This document shows positions 43,800-52,473 of a stretch of DNA of 64,000 nucleotides, in pieces. The stretch covers positions 1 through 64,000 of the forward strand of contig NZ_RYFG02000110.1 in the NCBI RefSeq assembly GCF_003994235.2, in the 5' to 3' direction. The DNA is from Candidatus Methylobacter oryzae. Its GTDB lineage: Bacteria; Pseudomonadota; Gammaproteobacteria; Methylococcales; Methylomonadaceae. Under the pieces are notes generated by a model. The model had not been told where the DNA came from. It worked only from the letters and a program-made list of their open reading frames with translations, and searched no databases. Made by a program: the position numbers and the translations under genes. Numbering within the stretch: the first letter of the stretch is position 1; the number at the start of each line of letters is the position of its first letter.

Positions 43800-44690
43800 T
43801 CAGCGCGAAGCATCCTTATTGACCTGGTTGTTAAGTTCTTCTCCATACTCTACTTTAGTGAAATTCTCTCCTGCCTTTCTCAATTCATCAAAAAGAAGCT
43901 GATAGCGAGTTTCAGTTTTATAAATGATATCTGTTTGTTGATTACAAAATTTCAGGAGCTGGAATAGTCTTAGTTTCGAAAATGAACATATATCAGAAAT
44001 GATTCTGGCACAGTGCCCTAACTTCACCGCAAACTGCTCATCTTCATTGCGGCCATATCGCTCCCATACCATACCAACCCCATCACCGTCCTTATGGATC
44101 AGGTGGCTACTCATTCCATAACCATGCGCGAGGTGTACCAGTAAGCGCAATCCTTCGGATTGGCTTGCGTTGAAACTTTTCGTTATTTCAGAGAATGACC
44201 ATTTCTGCTCTAGCTTTTTTCTATCTGCTCGGTTGACTCCGTTCCTATATGCGTCTATTTCCTGTTCGGTTAATAGGAGATTCTTAAACGGAATCCATTC
44301 AGGAGCATCCGGGTTCGCTACCTCGCTCAGAAAACTTGATGCCCGCTCATGGTGCTTTACAGCCGCATAATTTGGAAGCAGCTCCCAATACTCAAATGCT
44401 TTGGTCTGCACGTCAGTGGACTCACCGCTCATTAGGAAAACATACTTAATTGTTCCTTCCATGACAGACCTGTTAATGATATCAGCATCCCACTCTTTGC
44501 CTTCTCTTATCAAAAGTACTGAGCTTTCACTACTCAAATGACAATCAATGAATAACTGAGAACTAACGAATCTGACATAAGGATCCATACCTTCAAACTG
44601 CTTATCTAGGTAAGGTTTGGCTATATCAAAACAATCACCAATGAAATGGCTCGAAAGTCCTGCCCAAGTACTTAGTATTTTCTCCATCAT
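43800..44690 (-). CDS. DUF5677-like protein
   Basis: A 296-residue soluble helical protein (ESSVLLIREGKEWDADIINR, SVMEGTIKYVFLM, LVHLAHGYGMSSHLIHKDGD). It resembles DUF5677, a family of HEPN-like all-helical proteins of unknown function. RxxxH-type residues (RSVMEG, SHLIHKDGDG) are seen. It is isolated between repeats and the YncE-like gene; accessory rather than core. Confidence 0.6.
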   Translation of the reverse strand: MMEKILSTWAGLSSHFIGDCFDIAKPYLDKQFEGMDPYVRFVSSQLFIDCHLSSESSVLLIREGKEWDADIINRSVMEGTIKYVFLMSGESTDVQTKAFEYWELLPNYAAVKHHERASSFLSEVANPDAPEWIPFKNLLLTEQEIDAYRNGVNRADRKKLEQKWSFSEITKSFNASQSEGLRLLVHLAHGYGMSSHLIHKDGDGVGMVWERYGRNEDEQFAVKLGHCARIISDICSFSKLRLFQLLKFCNQQTDIIYKTETRYQLLFDELRKAGENFTKVEYGEELNNQVNKDASR

Positions 44691-44781
44691 TTATGAAACT
44701 TAACTAATGATTATATGGTTTCTACAAAAATCCAGTGGTGGAACGCAAAGCGCGTCCCACCACCAAAGAACCGCGCCGTTT

Positions 44782-45951
44782 CTAATGCGCCGTATCATGA
44801 TGCCACTTCGGCATCATAATAATGCAGTTAGGATTAAGCCCCTGTTTCTTGAACGTATCTATCGTCGCTTTGACTTCCAGCTTCTTCAAATCAACAACAG
44901 TGATCGAGCCGTCGCTCATGTCCGGCAGATTTAAAAAACTGTTTTGCACGATCGCGTAATGCTCGTCCGGCGTAATAACAACGTGGTGCGCGCCGCCCGC
45001 GGTCGGGATCGCTTTGATCAACGACGGTTTTTGCTTGTCGGTGATGTCGAAAATGTTGAAATAACCGGGATTCGCGGTGGTGATGTACATGCGGTCGCCT
45101 TCGTCGTTGAAATAGATTTCCAACGGTACGCCTTGCTTGACCGCATTAAAATCAAACACCGCCTTGAAGTCGAAAGCTTTGTCGCCCGCGTTCCAGGTTG
45201 CGGTCCACACTTCGCCGCCGAACATCGTATTGATGTAAGCCAACGGAGGGTGTGTGCCGGGCAGGAACACCGCTTCGACCGGCGACACGCCGGACGGGGA
45301 CGGTTTGTCGGTCAGTTTATGACTGGACAGCACTTTGCCGCTGGACGCTTCGATCACGGTGACGGTTTCGCCGGCGTCTTTCAAATCGGGACTGACGGTG
45401 CTGGTAATAATGATGCGGTCGATGTCGTCATTGAGGGTGATGCCGTGCGGATAGCGGACGAACGCGTCTTTATCGTTCGCGGCAATGACTTTGATCTGTT
45501 TGTCGGTTGCGGCATCGCCAACGATCACGTTACTGGAGCCCATACAGGTCATGAACCAAGTCTTGTTGTCCTTAGAGAACACCACGTCCTCGGCAACTTT
45601 ACAGTCGGGCATGTCGATTTTTTTTGGACGATACGGCACATGAGTCATGTCCATCACGTGCAGCGCGCCGTTGCCCAGCGAGGTGATATAGGCTTTGCTG
45701 AGGTCTTTGTTGTAAAAAATATGATGGGCGACCAGGTCGTCCGGCAGCGGAATGTCGTTCAGGATTTTGCCGAAGCTTTTCGATGCCGGATCGACATCGA
45801 TAATTGCGATGCCTTCGTGTCTTGGCGTTTGGCCGGGCTTGCTTTCGTAGTTGGCCATGGCCAGTATTTCCGCCTGCGCCGCTAACGGGCTCAGCAATGC
45901 CGTGCATACCAGCACGGAGCGTATGGCTTTGATTATCTGCGTTGTTTTCAT
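44782..45951 (-). CDS. Periplasmic YncE-like beta-propeller protein
   Basis: A 389-residue secreted protein: signal peptide (IRSVLVCTALLSPLAAQAE, cleaved after QA), then propeller blades (GIAIIDVDPASKSFG, LSKAYITSLGNGALHVMDM, MYITTANPGYFNIFDITDKQ, HAIVQNSFLNLP-type HYAIVQNSFLNLPDM). Two Cys pairs of interest are DCKVAED and MTCMGSS. No haem motif. The His-rich C-terminus (KWHHDTAH) could bind metal. Function unknown; it is followed 63 bp upstream by DUF4242. Confidence 0.75.
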   Translation of the reverse strand: MKTTQIIKAIRSVLVCTALLSPLAAQAEILAMANYESKPGQTPRHEGIAIIDVDPASKSFGKILNDIPLPDDLVAHHIFYNKDLSKAYITSLGNGALHVMDMTHVPYRPKKIDMPDCKVAEDVVFSKDNKTWFMTCMGSSNVIVGDAATDKQIKVIAANDKDAFVRYPHGITLNDDIDRIIITSTVSPDLKDAGETVTVIEASSGKVLSSHKLTDKPSPSGVSPVEAVFLPGTHPPLAYINTMFGGEVWTATWNAGDKAFDFKAVFDFNAVKQGVPLEIYFNDEGDRMYITTANPGYFNIFDITDKQKPSLIKAIPTAGGAHHVVITPDEHYAIVQNSFLNLPDMSDGSITVVDLKKLEVKATIDTFKKQGLNPNCIIMMPKWHHDTAH

Positions 45952-46014
45952 TGGTACCTCTCGGATTATGGCAGGCGGCGCCTAGGGTTAAGGTGGCCGC
46001 CGTCGGGAATCGGC

Positions 46015-46287
46015 TTATTCGGCCGTGGTCGGGTCAATCACTGTCCTGATTTGGGAAATACGGTTGGCAGGAAATCCGCCTTTTTCGGCATGTTCCCTGA
46101 TCAGTTCTTCATTCGGTGCGATGTAGACGCAGTAGACTTTGTCGTCGGTCACGTAGCTTTCCACCCACTGAATCTTCGGTCCCAACTCGCACAGAACGCC
46201 GCATGATTTCCCGGAAATGTTTTGCAGCTCGCGATAAGCTAATTCGCCTGCACCGGGAATTTCGCGTTCGATAATATATTTTGGCAT
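46015..46287 (-). CDS. DUF4242-family protein
   Basis: A 90-residue DUF4242 (small ferredoxin-like) protein: MPKYIIEREIPGAGELAYRE, VESYVTDDKVYCVYIAPNEE, LIREHAEKGGFPANRI. The family is described as nickel-binding-like in some annotations; its role is unknown. It lies just downstream of a TetR gene on the same strand and before the YncE-like gene, suggesting a TetR-controlled unit. Confidence 0.8.
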   Translation of the reverse strand: MPKYIIEREIPGAGELAYRELQNISGKSCGVLCELGPKIQWVESYVTDDKVYCVYIAPNEELIREHAEKGGFPANRISQIRTVIDPTTAE

Positions 46288-46332
46288 GTGTGTCTCCTGG
46301 TTGATGGTAAAAATAATGGGGTTTTTTCCAAA

Positions 46333-46929
46333 TTACGCTTTAAAAAAATCGCCCAACAAATCCTGGCAACACTGTTTCAGCGGTGCGGAGGATTTTTCAA
46401 TTTTCATCCTTAATAAGGCGCCCTGCCAGGTGTTGACCAGCAGGTCGGCCATTTCTTCAGCCGTTTTGTCGGTTCTTATCGTGCCTTGCTGCTGGGCTTT
46501 CTCCAGGCCAGATTGCATTAAATCCCGGTAACGGTTTAACGCATCTTGCAGCGATTTTTGGCAAATATCGCTGGTATCGCCGATTTCGCCCATCAAATTG
46601 CCGAGCAGACAGCCGCCTTTGAAGTTAGCTTTCTCAAGATCGGCAATGCCTTCGTTGAAATAGCGCTGCAATGCGCCAAGCGCGTCATCCTCGGACTGCT
46701 GCAAATGCCCGGTCAATTGCTTGATGAAAGGCTCGATGTAATGTTGGATAACTTCCGCGCCAAAGTGTTCTTTGCTGCCGAAGTAATTGTAGAAAGAGCC
46801 TTTAGGGATCTGCACGGCATCCAGAATCTCTTTCAGTCCGGTACCGTGATAGCCCTGCTCCATCAGCAAGGTTACGCCCTGGTTTAGCAGGTTTTCGCGA
46901 TTGATTTGTTTTTTTGTAATTTCACTCAT
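46333..46929 (-). CDS. TetR/AcrR-family regulator
   Basis: A 198-residue TetR protein. HTH: LLNQGVTLLMEQGYHGTGLK EILDAVQIPKGSFYNYFGSK; C-terminal ligand domain with YIEPFIKQLTGHL and Cys in KGGCLLGNLMGE and KQCCQDLLGD. The ATG at 46929 (MSEITKK) matches family starts. It probably represses the DUF4242/YncE-like genes or itself. Confidence 0.9.
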   Translation of the reverse strand: MSEITKKQINRENLLNQGVTLLMEQGYHGTGLKEILDAVQIPKGSFYNYFGSKEHFGAEVIQHYIEPFIKQLTGHLQQSEDDALGALQRYFNEGIADLEKANFKGGCLLGNLMGEIGDTSDICQKSLQDALNRYRDLMQSGLEKAQQQGTIRTDKTAEEMADLLVNTWQGALLRMKIEKSSAPLKQCCQDLLGDFFKA

Positions 46930-47012
46930 ATTAAAATAATACGACCGGTTGTCTCGAATTGTCAAAAGATTTTTGTAATTCCTGTTACGTCTACAGATGA
47001 TAAAAAGCGTCG

Positions 47013-47275
47013 TCCACGAAAAGCGCGAAAGACACGAAAATAGTCAAACCAGAAGTTGTTGTGGTCATAGCTATAAACAGCTCGCCGCTGCTTACACTCA
47101 TGACAACCATCCCTGACCTGGCGTGAAGCGAGAAGCCTGCCAACCGGCAGACCTTCCAGGTTTTAAAAACCTGGAAGGTCTAACTGGCAACATTCCGAAC
47201 AAACGGGGCATTTAATAAATACCGGAAAGAAACCTACCGCTGGTATTGTTTCGTGCTTTTCGTGTCTTTCGTGGA
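47013..47275. repeat. Long inverted repeat, family E, with nested family A palindrome
   Basis: Ends GTCCACGAAAAGCGCGAAAG and the inverse CTTTTCGTGTCTTTCGTGGAC are imperfect terminal repeats of about 25 bp. A clean family A palindrome (AGACCTTCCAGGTTTTAAAA ACCTGGAAGGTCT, 47149-47181) has inserted inside. No gene is present in the 46930-47386 gap besides these. Confidence 0.85.
47149..47181. repeat. Palindromic repeat, family A (minimal)
   Basis: A 33-bp near-perfect palindrome: AGACCTTCCAGGTTTTAAAA ACCTGGAAGGTCT. It is the shortest copy and shows that the outer AGACCTTCCAGG arms alone persist, without the GC-rich centre. Confidence 0.92.
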
Positions 47276-47386
47276 CACTGAATAAAAATGGAGCGAATAG
47301 GACAAAAACCAGCCAATCAACATTAATGCCGCGCGGCACCGGGGTTTGGTATGATAGACAGCTACATCCACTCTATAGGAAACAAC

Positions 47387-47884
47387 ATGGGCAACCCGGT
47401 TGAAAGCGAACCATTAAAGTCCGATCTCACCCTTCATTGGATTATTGTCGGCATGATGCTTATGATGTTGACGACCTATGTCGTCATTTGCCATACCGTT
47501 GGCGCACAGCTCCAGCAGCCGTTACCGGAAGCCCAACGGATACTGATCAGGACTGTACTGTATGCCGTGGCTATCGTGACGTTTCCGCTGACTAACCTGA
47601 TACGGCACATTCAGCTGCGCTTGAATCAAACAATGCCTCGCCCGCAGACTCAGAGCGGTCCAGTCGCCTTAGCCAGAAGCCGTTATCTAACGACCGTTAT
47701 TGTGTCGATGTCGCTGGTTGAAGTGGTCGGCATCTTGGGCTTGGTCATGTTCATACTGGGCGACGGCTTCAACACTTTGTACATCTTTACCGGACTTTCG
47801 GCGCTGGGAATGTTTTTATATCGGCCTAAAACCGATGAGTATTTAGAAATAATCAATGCAATCGCCGCACAAAAACATGAATAA
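47387..47884 (+). CDS. Small membrane protein upstream of glcF
   Basis: A 165-residue protein with four predicted membrane helices (about LHWIIVGMMLMMLTTYVVIC, TVLYAVAIVTFPLTNLI, YLTTVIVSMSLVEVVGILGL and FNTLYIFTGLSALGMFLY). No family recognised with certainty. ATG at 47387 follows AGGAAAC; the ATG at 47351 lacks such a site. It overlaps glcF by 8 bp. Confidence 0.7.
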   Translation: MGNPVESEPLKSDLTLHWIIVGMMLMMLTTYVVICHTVGAQLQQPLPEAQRILIRTVLYAVAIVTFPLTNLIRHIQLRLNQTMPRPQTQSGPVALARSRYLTTVIVSMSLVEVVGILGLVMFILGDGFNTLYIFTGLSALGMFLYRPKTDEYLEIINAIAAQKHE

Positions 47885-49082
47885 GTTATTAGCCGACGCG
47901 GATCTTTGCGTCAAATGCGGTTTATGTCTGCCGCACTGCCCCACTTACACCAAAACCCAAAACGAAAACGAGTCGCCGCGCGGCCGTATCGCGCTGATTC
48001 AGGCTTGGGCGGGCGGGCATCTGGAAACGTCGAAAAAGCTGCTTGAGCATATCGACAACTGCCTGCTATGCCGTTCTTGCGAACGGGCTTGCCCGGCGGT
48101 CGTACCTTACGGACGGCTGATCAATAATTTTCGCGAACAAGTAAAGGACGAGCGCGGCACGACGTTGGCGGCATCGCTAATGAAAAAAGTGACGCACAAT
48201 AAAAGCGTCGGCCGTTTCGCGCAATCGGGTTTAAAGTTCTACCAAACCACTGCCTTGCAAAAAACGGCGCGCCTGCTCAAGTTACCGGAATTGTTAAGAC
48301 TGGATAAAATCGACCGTCTATTGCCCTGTTATCACGAGCCGCTGACTTTAGCGCCGCACTATCCTGCAATTGCCGAAGCCAAAGGCAATGTCGGTTTGTT
48401 TATCGGCTGCATGGGCTCATTGCTGGATCATGAGACAGTCAACGCTGCGATTAAGGTATTAACCGCAGCAGGATTTAACGTATCCATCCCCGAACGTCAG
48501 ACTTGCTGCGGGGCGCTGGACTTGCATGACGGCGACGATCGCACATCCGCTCAGTTGGCCGCGATCAATTGCGATGCTTTTGCCGATAAAAACCTGGATG
48601 CGATAATCACTATTGCCAGCGGTTGCGGCAGCCATATGCAAGAGGAATACCGGCAGGACGGTTTTGCGAAGAAAGTCATCGACATCAGCCAATTCCTGAT
48701 CAAGTCAGGCTGTGATCTTAGCGGTCAATTAATGCCGCTGCCGGCGCCGGTATGTTTGCATACGCCGTGCTCGTTAAAAAATGTGATGCGTGAAGAACAA
48801 GGCGCGTTAAAGCTGCTGCAACAAATTCCCGGCATTAAAATCACGCAATTGCCGGCCGCGATTCAATGCTGCGGTTCGGCTGGCAGTTATATGCTGGATC
48901 ATCCGCTTATGGCGCAAGCGTTGCTGAGTGATTTATTGGGAGCGGCTTTGGAACATTCGCCCGACTATCTGGTCAGCTCCAACATCGGTTGTGCTTTGCA
49001 TATAGCGGCCGGATTAAGGGAACGAGGAATAACGCTGGAAGTACTTCATCCGGTTACTTTAATTGCACGGCAGTTAAAGTAA
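47877..49082 (+). CDS. glcF: Glycolate oxidase iron-sulfur subunit-like protein
   Basis: A 401-residue GlcF-type protein with two 4Fe4S motifs (CVKCGLCLPHCPTY and CLLCRSCERACPAV) and two cysteine-rich CCG domains (CCGALDLHDGDD, CCGSAGSYMLDH). With a GlcD/GlcE partner it oxidises glycolate. No glcD or glcE adjoins it here. Related lactate or glycerol-3-phosphate oxidase subunits are alternatives. Start ATG 47877 within the previous gene. Confidence 0.83.
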   Translation: MNKLLADADLCVKCGLCLPHCPTYTKTQNENESPRGRIALIQAWAGGHLETSKKLLEHIDNCLLCRSCERACPAVVPYGRLINNFREQVKDERGTTLAASLMKKVTHNKSVGRFAQSGLKFYQTTALQKTARLLKLPELLRLDKIDRLLPCYHEPLTLAPHYPAIAEAKGNVGLFIGCMGSLLDHETVNAAIKVLTAAGFNVSIPERQTCCGALDLHDGDDRTSAQLAAINCDAFADKNLDAIITIASGCGSHMQEEYRQDGFAKKVIDISQFLIKSGCDLSGQLMPLPAPVCLHTPCSLKNVMREEQGALKLLQQIPGIKITQLPAAIQCCGSAGSYMLDHPLMAQALLSDLLGAALEHSPDYLVSSNIGCALHIAAGLRERGITLEVLHPVTLIARQLK

Positions 49083-49100
49083 CCGGTTAATAAACCGAAA

Positions 49101-49123
49101 AGGACGGCCGGAAAGGCCGTCCT
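49101..49123. terminator. Bidirectional terminator between glcF and speD
   Basis: AGGACGGCC-GGAAA-GGCCGTCCT forms a perfect 9-bp GC-rich stem with a 5-base loop. It lies 18 bp after the glcF stop and 14 bp after the speD stop, between convergent genes. There is no long T-run; the stem alone is strong. Confidence 0.75.
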
Positions 49124-49137
49124 CGCTAAATCGGCAG

Positions 49138-49944
49138 TTAAGCCTTAACTTCTTCGTAACGCTGACGATAGTTATGACCATAGAAAATCTCAGTCACTTC
49201 CTTATGCAGCTTGCTTTCTATTTCCGCTTTTTGCTCATCGGTCAGATCGCATTCTTTTTCGAACAGATAATTTTCCAGTTCGGTTTCCTTGAGCATCATT
49301 TTGGTATGGAAAATATTTTCCTGATACACGTTTACATCGATCATTTGGTAACTTTCTTGCGTATCGAGTGCAATATAGTCCTGAATCGATGTGATCTTGT
49401 GATCGATATAATGCTTCCGGCCTGAAATATCACGGGTAAAACCGCGCACTTTATAGTCCATCGTCACGACGTCGGACTCAAAGCTGTGGATCAGGTAATT
49501 CAACGCTTTCAGCGGCGAAATTCGGCCGCACGTTGAAACGTCGATGTCGGCGCGAAAAGTACTAATGCCGTTATCCGGATGGCTTTCAGGATAAGTATGC
49601 ACAGTAATATGACTTTTATCCAAATGCGCCAGCACCGTTTCAGGCAACGGACCCGGCGATTGGCTATTCATGCTGGGCGGTGGAGGCACATGACCTTCGG
49701 AAATCAGCATCGTAACGCTGGCGCCTTGCGGTTCATAATCCTGGCGGGCAATATTAAGAACCTGCGCGCCAATGATGTCGGCAACATCCTTAAGAATCTG
49801 GGTCAATTTATCGGCATTATAAGCTTCATCGATATACTCGATATAAGCTTGTTGCTGTTCTGCAGGAGCATAACAAATATCATAGATATTGAAACTGAGC
49901 GACTTTGTTAGATTATTAAAGCCGTGTAATTGCAATTTGTTCAA
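49138..49944 (-). CDS. speD: S-adenosylmethionine decarboxylase (class 1B)
   Basis: A 268-residue E. coli-type SpeD proenzyme. The self-cleavage site is Lys110-Ser111 in [20 protein letters not shown]; Ser111 becomes the pyruvoyl group. Other conserved parts are [20 protein letters not shown] and [14 protein letters not shown]. It makes the aminopropyl donor for SpeE at 28173. Confidence 0.95.
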   Translation of the reverse strand: MNKLQLHGFNNLTKSLSFNIYDICYAPAEQQQAYIEYIDEAYNADKLTQILKDVADIIGAQVLNIARQDYEPQGASVTMLISEGHVPPPPSMNSQSPGPLPETVLAHLDKSHITVHTYPESHPDNGISTFRADIDVSTCGRISPLKALNYLIHSFESDVVTMDYKVRGFTRDISGRKHYIDHKITSIQDYIALDTQESYQMIDVNVYQENIFHTKMMLKETELENYLFEKECDLTDEQKAEIESKLHKEVTEIFYGHNYRQRYEEVKA

Positions 49945-49949
49945 AATAG

Positions 49950-50369
49950 TTAAACCTCGATAACTTCAAAATCATGGGTGATTTCCACCGCAGCCTTACT
50001 TAGCATGATAGACGCAGAACAATACTTTTCTGCGGATAACTTTACAGCCCTTTCAACAGCAGATGCCTTTAGATCATGACCGGTGACAATAAAGTGCAGA
50101 TGAATCTTGCTAAACACACTCGGGACCGCATCTACCCGCTCCGCGGTGACCTCGGCCACGCATTTAACAATATCGTTCCTGCCTTTTTGTAAAATCTGCA
50201 CCACGTCAAAAGATGAACAACCGCCCACGCCCAGCAAAAGCATTTCCATGGGGCGTATACCTATGTTGCGACCACCGTGGTCGGGAGGACCATCCATGAC
50301 AACAGCATGTCCGCTGCCGGTTTCGCCGACGAACATCACGCCATCAACCCATTTAACTGTTACTTGCAT
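49950..50369 (-). CDS. OsmC/YhfA-family protein
   Basis: A 139-residue OsmC-fold protein. It has a first Cys in [17 protein letters not shown] and second in [11 protein letters not shown]. The closest type is YhfA, which in enterobacteria also neighbours crp. OsmC proteins reduce organic hydroperoxides through these Cys. It is divergent from crp and lies 5 bp upstream of speD on the same strand. Confidence 0.88.
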   Translation of the reverse strand: MQVTVKWVDGVMFVGETGSGHAVVMDGPPDHGGRNIGIRPMEMLLLGVGGCSSFDVVQILQKGRNDIVKCVAEVTAERVDAVPSVFSKIHLHFIVTGHDLKASAVERAVKLSAEKYCSASIMLSKAAVEITHDFEVIEV

Positions 50370-50506
50370 TTTTTTTCCCGGTTAAAAATGACGCATAGAG
50401 TAGCATAAAAACTCTTTTTCCCAGAGTAACAATATTGATTTTTTTGTTAAAATCCTGCATTGTTAATCGAATTCGCTACAGCACCAATAACAAATGAATT
50501 GTTAAG

Positions 50507-51160
50507 ATGACACTGAAAAACCAAGAAAATCATAATAAAGAAGCCCTGGAGCATTTCTTACGTTTTTGCCATATAAAAAAATATCCGGCTAAAACGACTA
50601 TTATTCGGCCTGGCGATATTGGAGATCGTTTATATTTTATTGTAAACGGATCGGTTAGTGTGTGCGTGGAGGACGAAGAAGGGCATGAGCTGATTCTCGC
50701 TTACCTGAATAAAAATGAATTTATCGGAGAAATCGGTATTTTTAAAGAGGCCGAAACACGAAAAGTCACCGTTAAGACACGCACCGAGTGCCACCTGGCT
50801 GAGATAAGCTACGACAGGCTTCGTCAAATCCTGAAAAAAGAACTCATCGAATACGGATACGAGATTTTTTTCATGATTGGCGAACAATTATCGTCACGTT
50901 TACTAACCACTAGCCGTAATTTACGCGATCTGGCGTTCATGGATGTAGAAGGACGAATTGCCCGAACCTTAATTGATCTATGCAAAAGCCCCGAAGCAAT
51001 CACACATCCCGACGGTATGCAACTACACATATCCAGACAGGAAATCGGCCGTATGGTCAGCTGCTCAAGAGAAATGGCCGGACGTGTTTTAAAGGAACTG
51101 GAAAACAAGAAATTAATTAGCGCCCATGGCAAGACGATTGTCGTGTTCGGCACCCGGTAG
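50507..51160 (+). CDS. crp: CRP/Vfr-type cAMP-responsive regulator
   Basis: A 217-residue CRP homologue, close to E. coli CRP in length and sequence. Cyclic-nucleotide pocket: FIGEIGIF with Glu75, Arg85, and TTS near residue 135. The equivalent of E. coli Ser83 is Lys86 (ETRKVTVKTRT). The recognition helix SRQEIGRMVSCSREMAGRVL keeps the Arg, Glu and Arg that read TGTGA half-sites. It is therefore likely to bind a CRP-like operator. Divergent from the osmC-like gene. Role is global regulation. Confidence 0.9.
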   Translation: MTLKNQENHNKEALEHFLRFCHIKKYPAKTTIIRPGDIGDRLYFIVNGSVSVCVEDEEGHELILAYLNKNEFIGEIGIFKEAETRKVTVKTRTECHLAEISYDRLRQILKKELIEYGYEIFFMIGEQLSSRLLTTSRNLRDLAFMDVEGRIARTLIDLCKSPEAITHPDGMQLHISRQEIGRMVSCSREMAGRVLKELENKKLISAHGKTIVVFGTR

Positions 51161-51193
51161 CATCGGAATTTACTTTACCCGGTTTATTAAACC

Positions 51194-51306
51194 TTATACC
51201 CAAAGGGCATAAGTTTCGTTTGAGCAGGCAAACTGCTCAACTCAGCTTTATACCCAAAGGGCATAAGTTTCGTTTGAGCAGACAAGCCTGCTCAACTCAG
51301 CTTTAT
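51194..51306. repeat. Two tandem family C repeats
   Basis: Two near-identical 54-bp units (TTATACCCAAAGGGCATAAG, TTTCGTTTGAGCAG[GG/A]CA, then CTGCTCAACTCAGCTTTA) head to tail. They lie between convergent crp and the DUF3014 gene. The second unit has CCTGCTC where the first has CTGCTC. Each unit can form the TGAGCAG/CTGCTCA hairpin. Confidence 0.93.
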
Positions 51307-51318
51307 CCCCGTAAAAAC

Positions 51319-52170
51319 TTATTCTTTTGTATTAGCCAGATTTTCGGCAAACAAACGCAATTTGTTTTGAATAATACGGGTGTTCTCTGGCCCCATCCGC
51401 AACATTTGTTTATGTACCGGATTTAATGCCTCAAGTTGTTGATCGGCGAATTTGTAATGTATCGAGCCTTTTTCCAATGCAATTCGCTCGTCGCTGACAG
51501 GCGCGGCAATAATGACCGCCGCCGCTTTCATCATAATATCTTCCAAATTATACTCTTCCGGATAGCTAAACTCCTTAAAAACCTGCACCAATAGCGGCCT
51601 GAACTTTCTATACACTGCTAATGTCGCCCGTACATCCAGCGCATTGACCGCTGCGGCGAGCCCGTCATAACGCTGATAACTTTTACTGGAGATAAACAGG
51701 CTCTCGCCCTCTTGGTCGACGGCGAACGGCTGATCCAACTGAAGAAAGCGCAAATTCTTTTCAAGCCGCAAGCCCTGCGAGAAATCGTTTGCGATAACGA
51801 CATATTTTCTGATCAACTGGTCGGCATTCAACCAGCCGGCAAGCGCCGGAGAAAGGCCGACAATTTCCTCCCGCAGCAGTGCGTCGCTATGATCAAGATC
51901 AGGCAAAATAAGCGATGTATCCGTCACGGCCCCAGCAGTTGCTTCTGCGGTAGGCGCTCCATTGCTGATGAGTAACTGCTCAGCAGCCTTGGTCTCCCGG
52001 TCCTGTGAGGGAAGCGCCAAAGATCGTGTTTCAGGTTCCGTTACAGTCTCGCTTTGCAAATGCTGAAAATAGAACCATCCGCCGCCGGCCAACGCGATCA
52101 AAACAATCGCTTTTAAGACCATGCCACTGCCGGATTTTTTATCTTTAACCCGGTTATCGTATCGACTCAT
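51319..52170 (-). CDS. DUF3014-family membrane protein
   Basis: A 283-residue protein with an N-terminal anchor (about 17-35, VLKAIVLIALAGGGWFYF), a polar linker and a DUF3014 domain (LLREEIVGLSPALAGWLNAD, YVVIANDFSQGL, FADQQLEALNPVHKQMLRMG). The domain is probably periplasmic. Function unknown. Confidence 0.85.
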   Translation of the reverse strand: MSRYDNRVKDKKSGSGMVLKAIVLIALAGGGWFYFQHLQSETVTEPETRSLALPSQDRETKAAEQLLISNGAPTAEATAGAVTDTSLILPDLDHSDALLREEIVGLSPALAGWLNADQLIRKYVVIANDFSQGLRLEKNLRFLQLDQPFAVDQEGESLFISSKSYQRYDGLAAAVNALDVRATLAVYRKFRPLLVQVFKEFSYPEEYNLEDIMMKAAAVIIAAPVSDERIALEKGSIHYKFADQQLEALNPVHKQMLRMGPENTRIIQNKLRLFAENLANTKE

Positions 52171-52473
52171 ATATAAAACCTTCGCTATAGTTTCAGGGAA
52201 TGATATGCCTGCGCGGATTTGACTGACTGATCATCACGGCAAAATATTTTAAACCGGATGAATCTTGGCTCTGCTTGCATCAAAACGCTGCAAGTTTACA
52301 GTGGATATTTAGGCCGGATAAAGCCCAATTGAATGAATTGAATTTGCCTGAGATTCAGGCGAACTCAGCATGTAATGCAATCTTTATAACTTAAAGACAA
52401 CATAACCTCCGGTTTTTACCGATATACAAAAGCATTGGCTTGCCTTGAGGCCAAGGCAAGCCAACATCTTGCT
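52171..52473. other. Gap between DUF3014 and typA genes
   Basis: 303 bp. The right end carries the typA hairpin. The rest is AT-rich and shows no gene or repeat. It probably includes the DUF3014 promoter. Confidence 0.5.
52435..52464 (-). terminator. typA terminator hairpin
   Basis: TTGGCTTGCCTTG-AGGC-CAAGGCAAGCCAA gives a perfect 13-bp stem 10 bp downstream of the typA stop. On the minus strand it is followed by TGCTTTTGT, an acceptable intrinsic terminator. Confidence 0.85.

Noticed and set aside
48459-48692. Antisense frames over glcF, speA, cobT and other GC-rich genes
   Set aside because: These are shadow frames of well-supported genes, without start sites or homology of their own.
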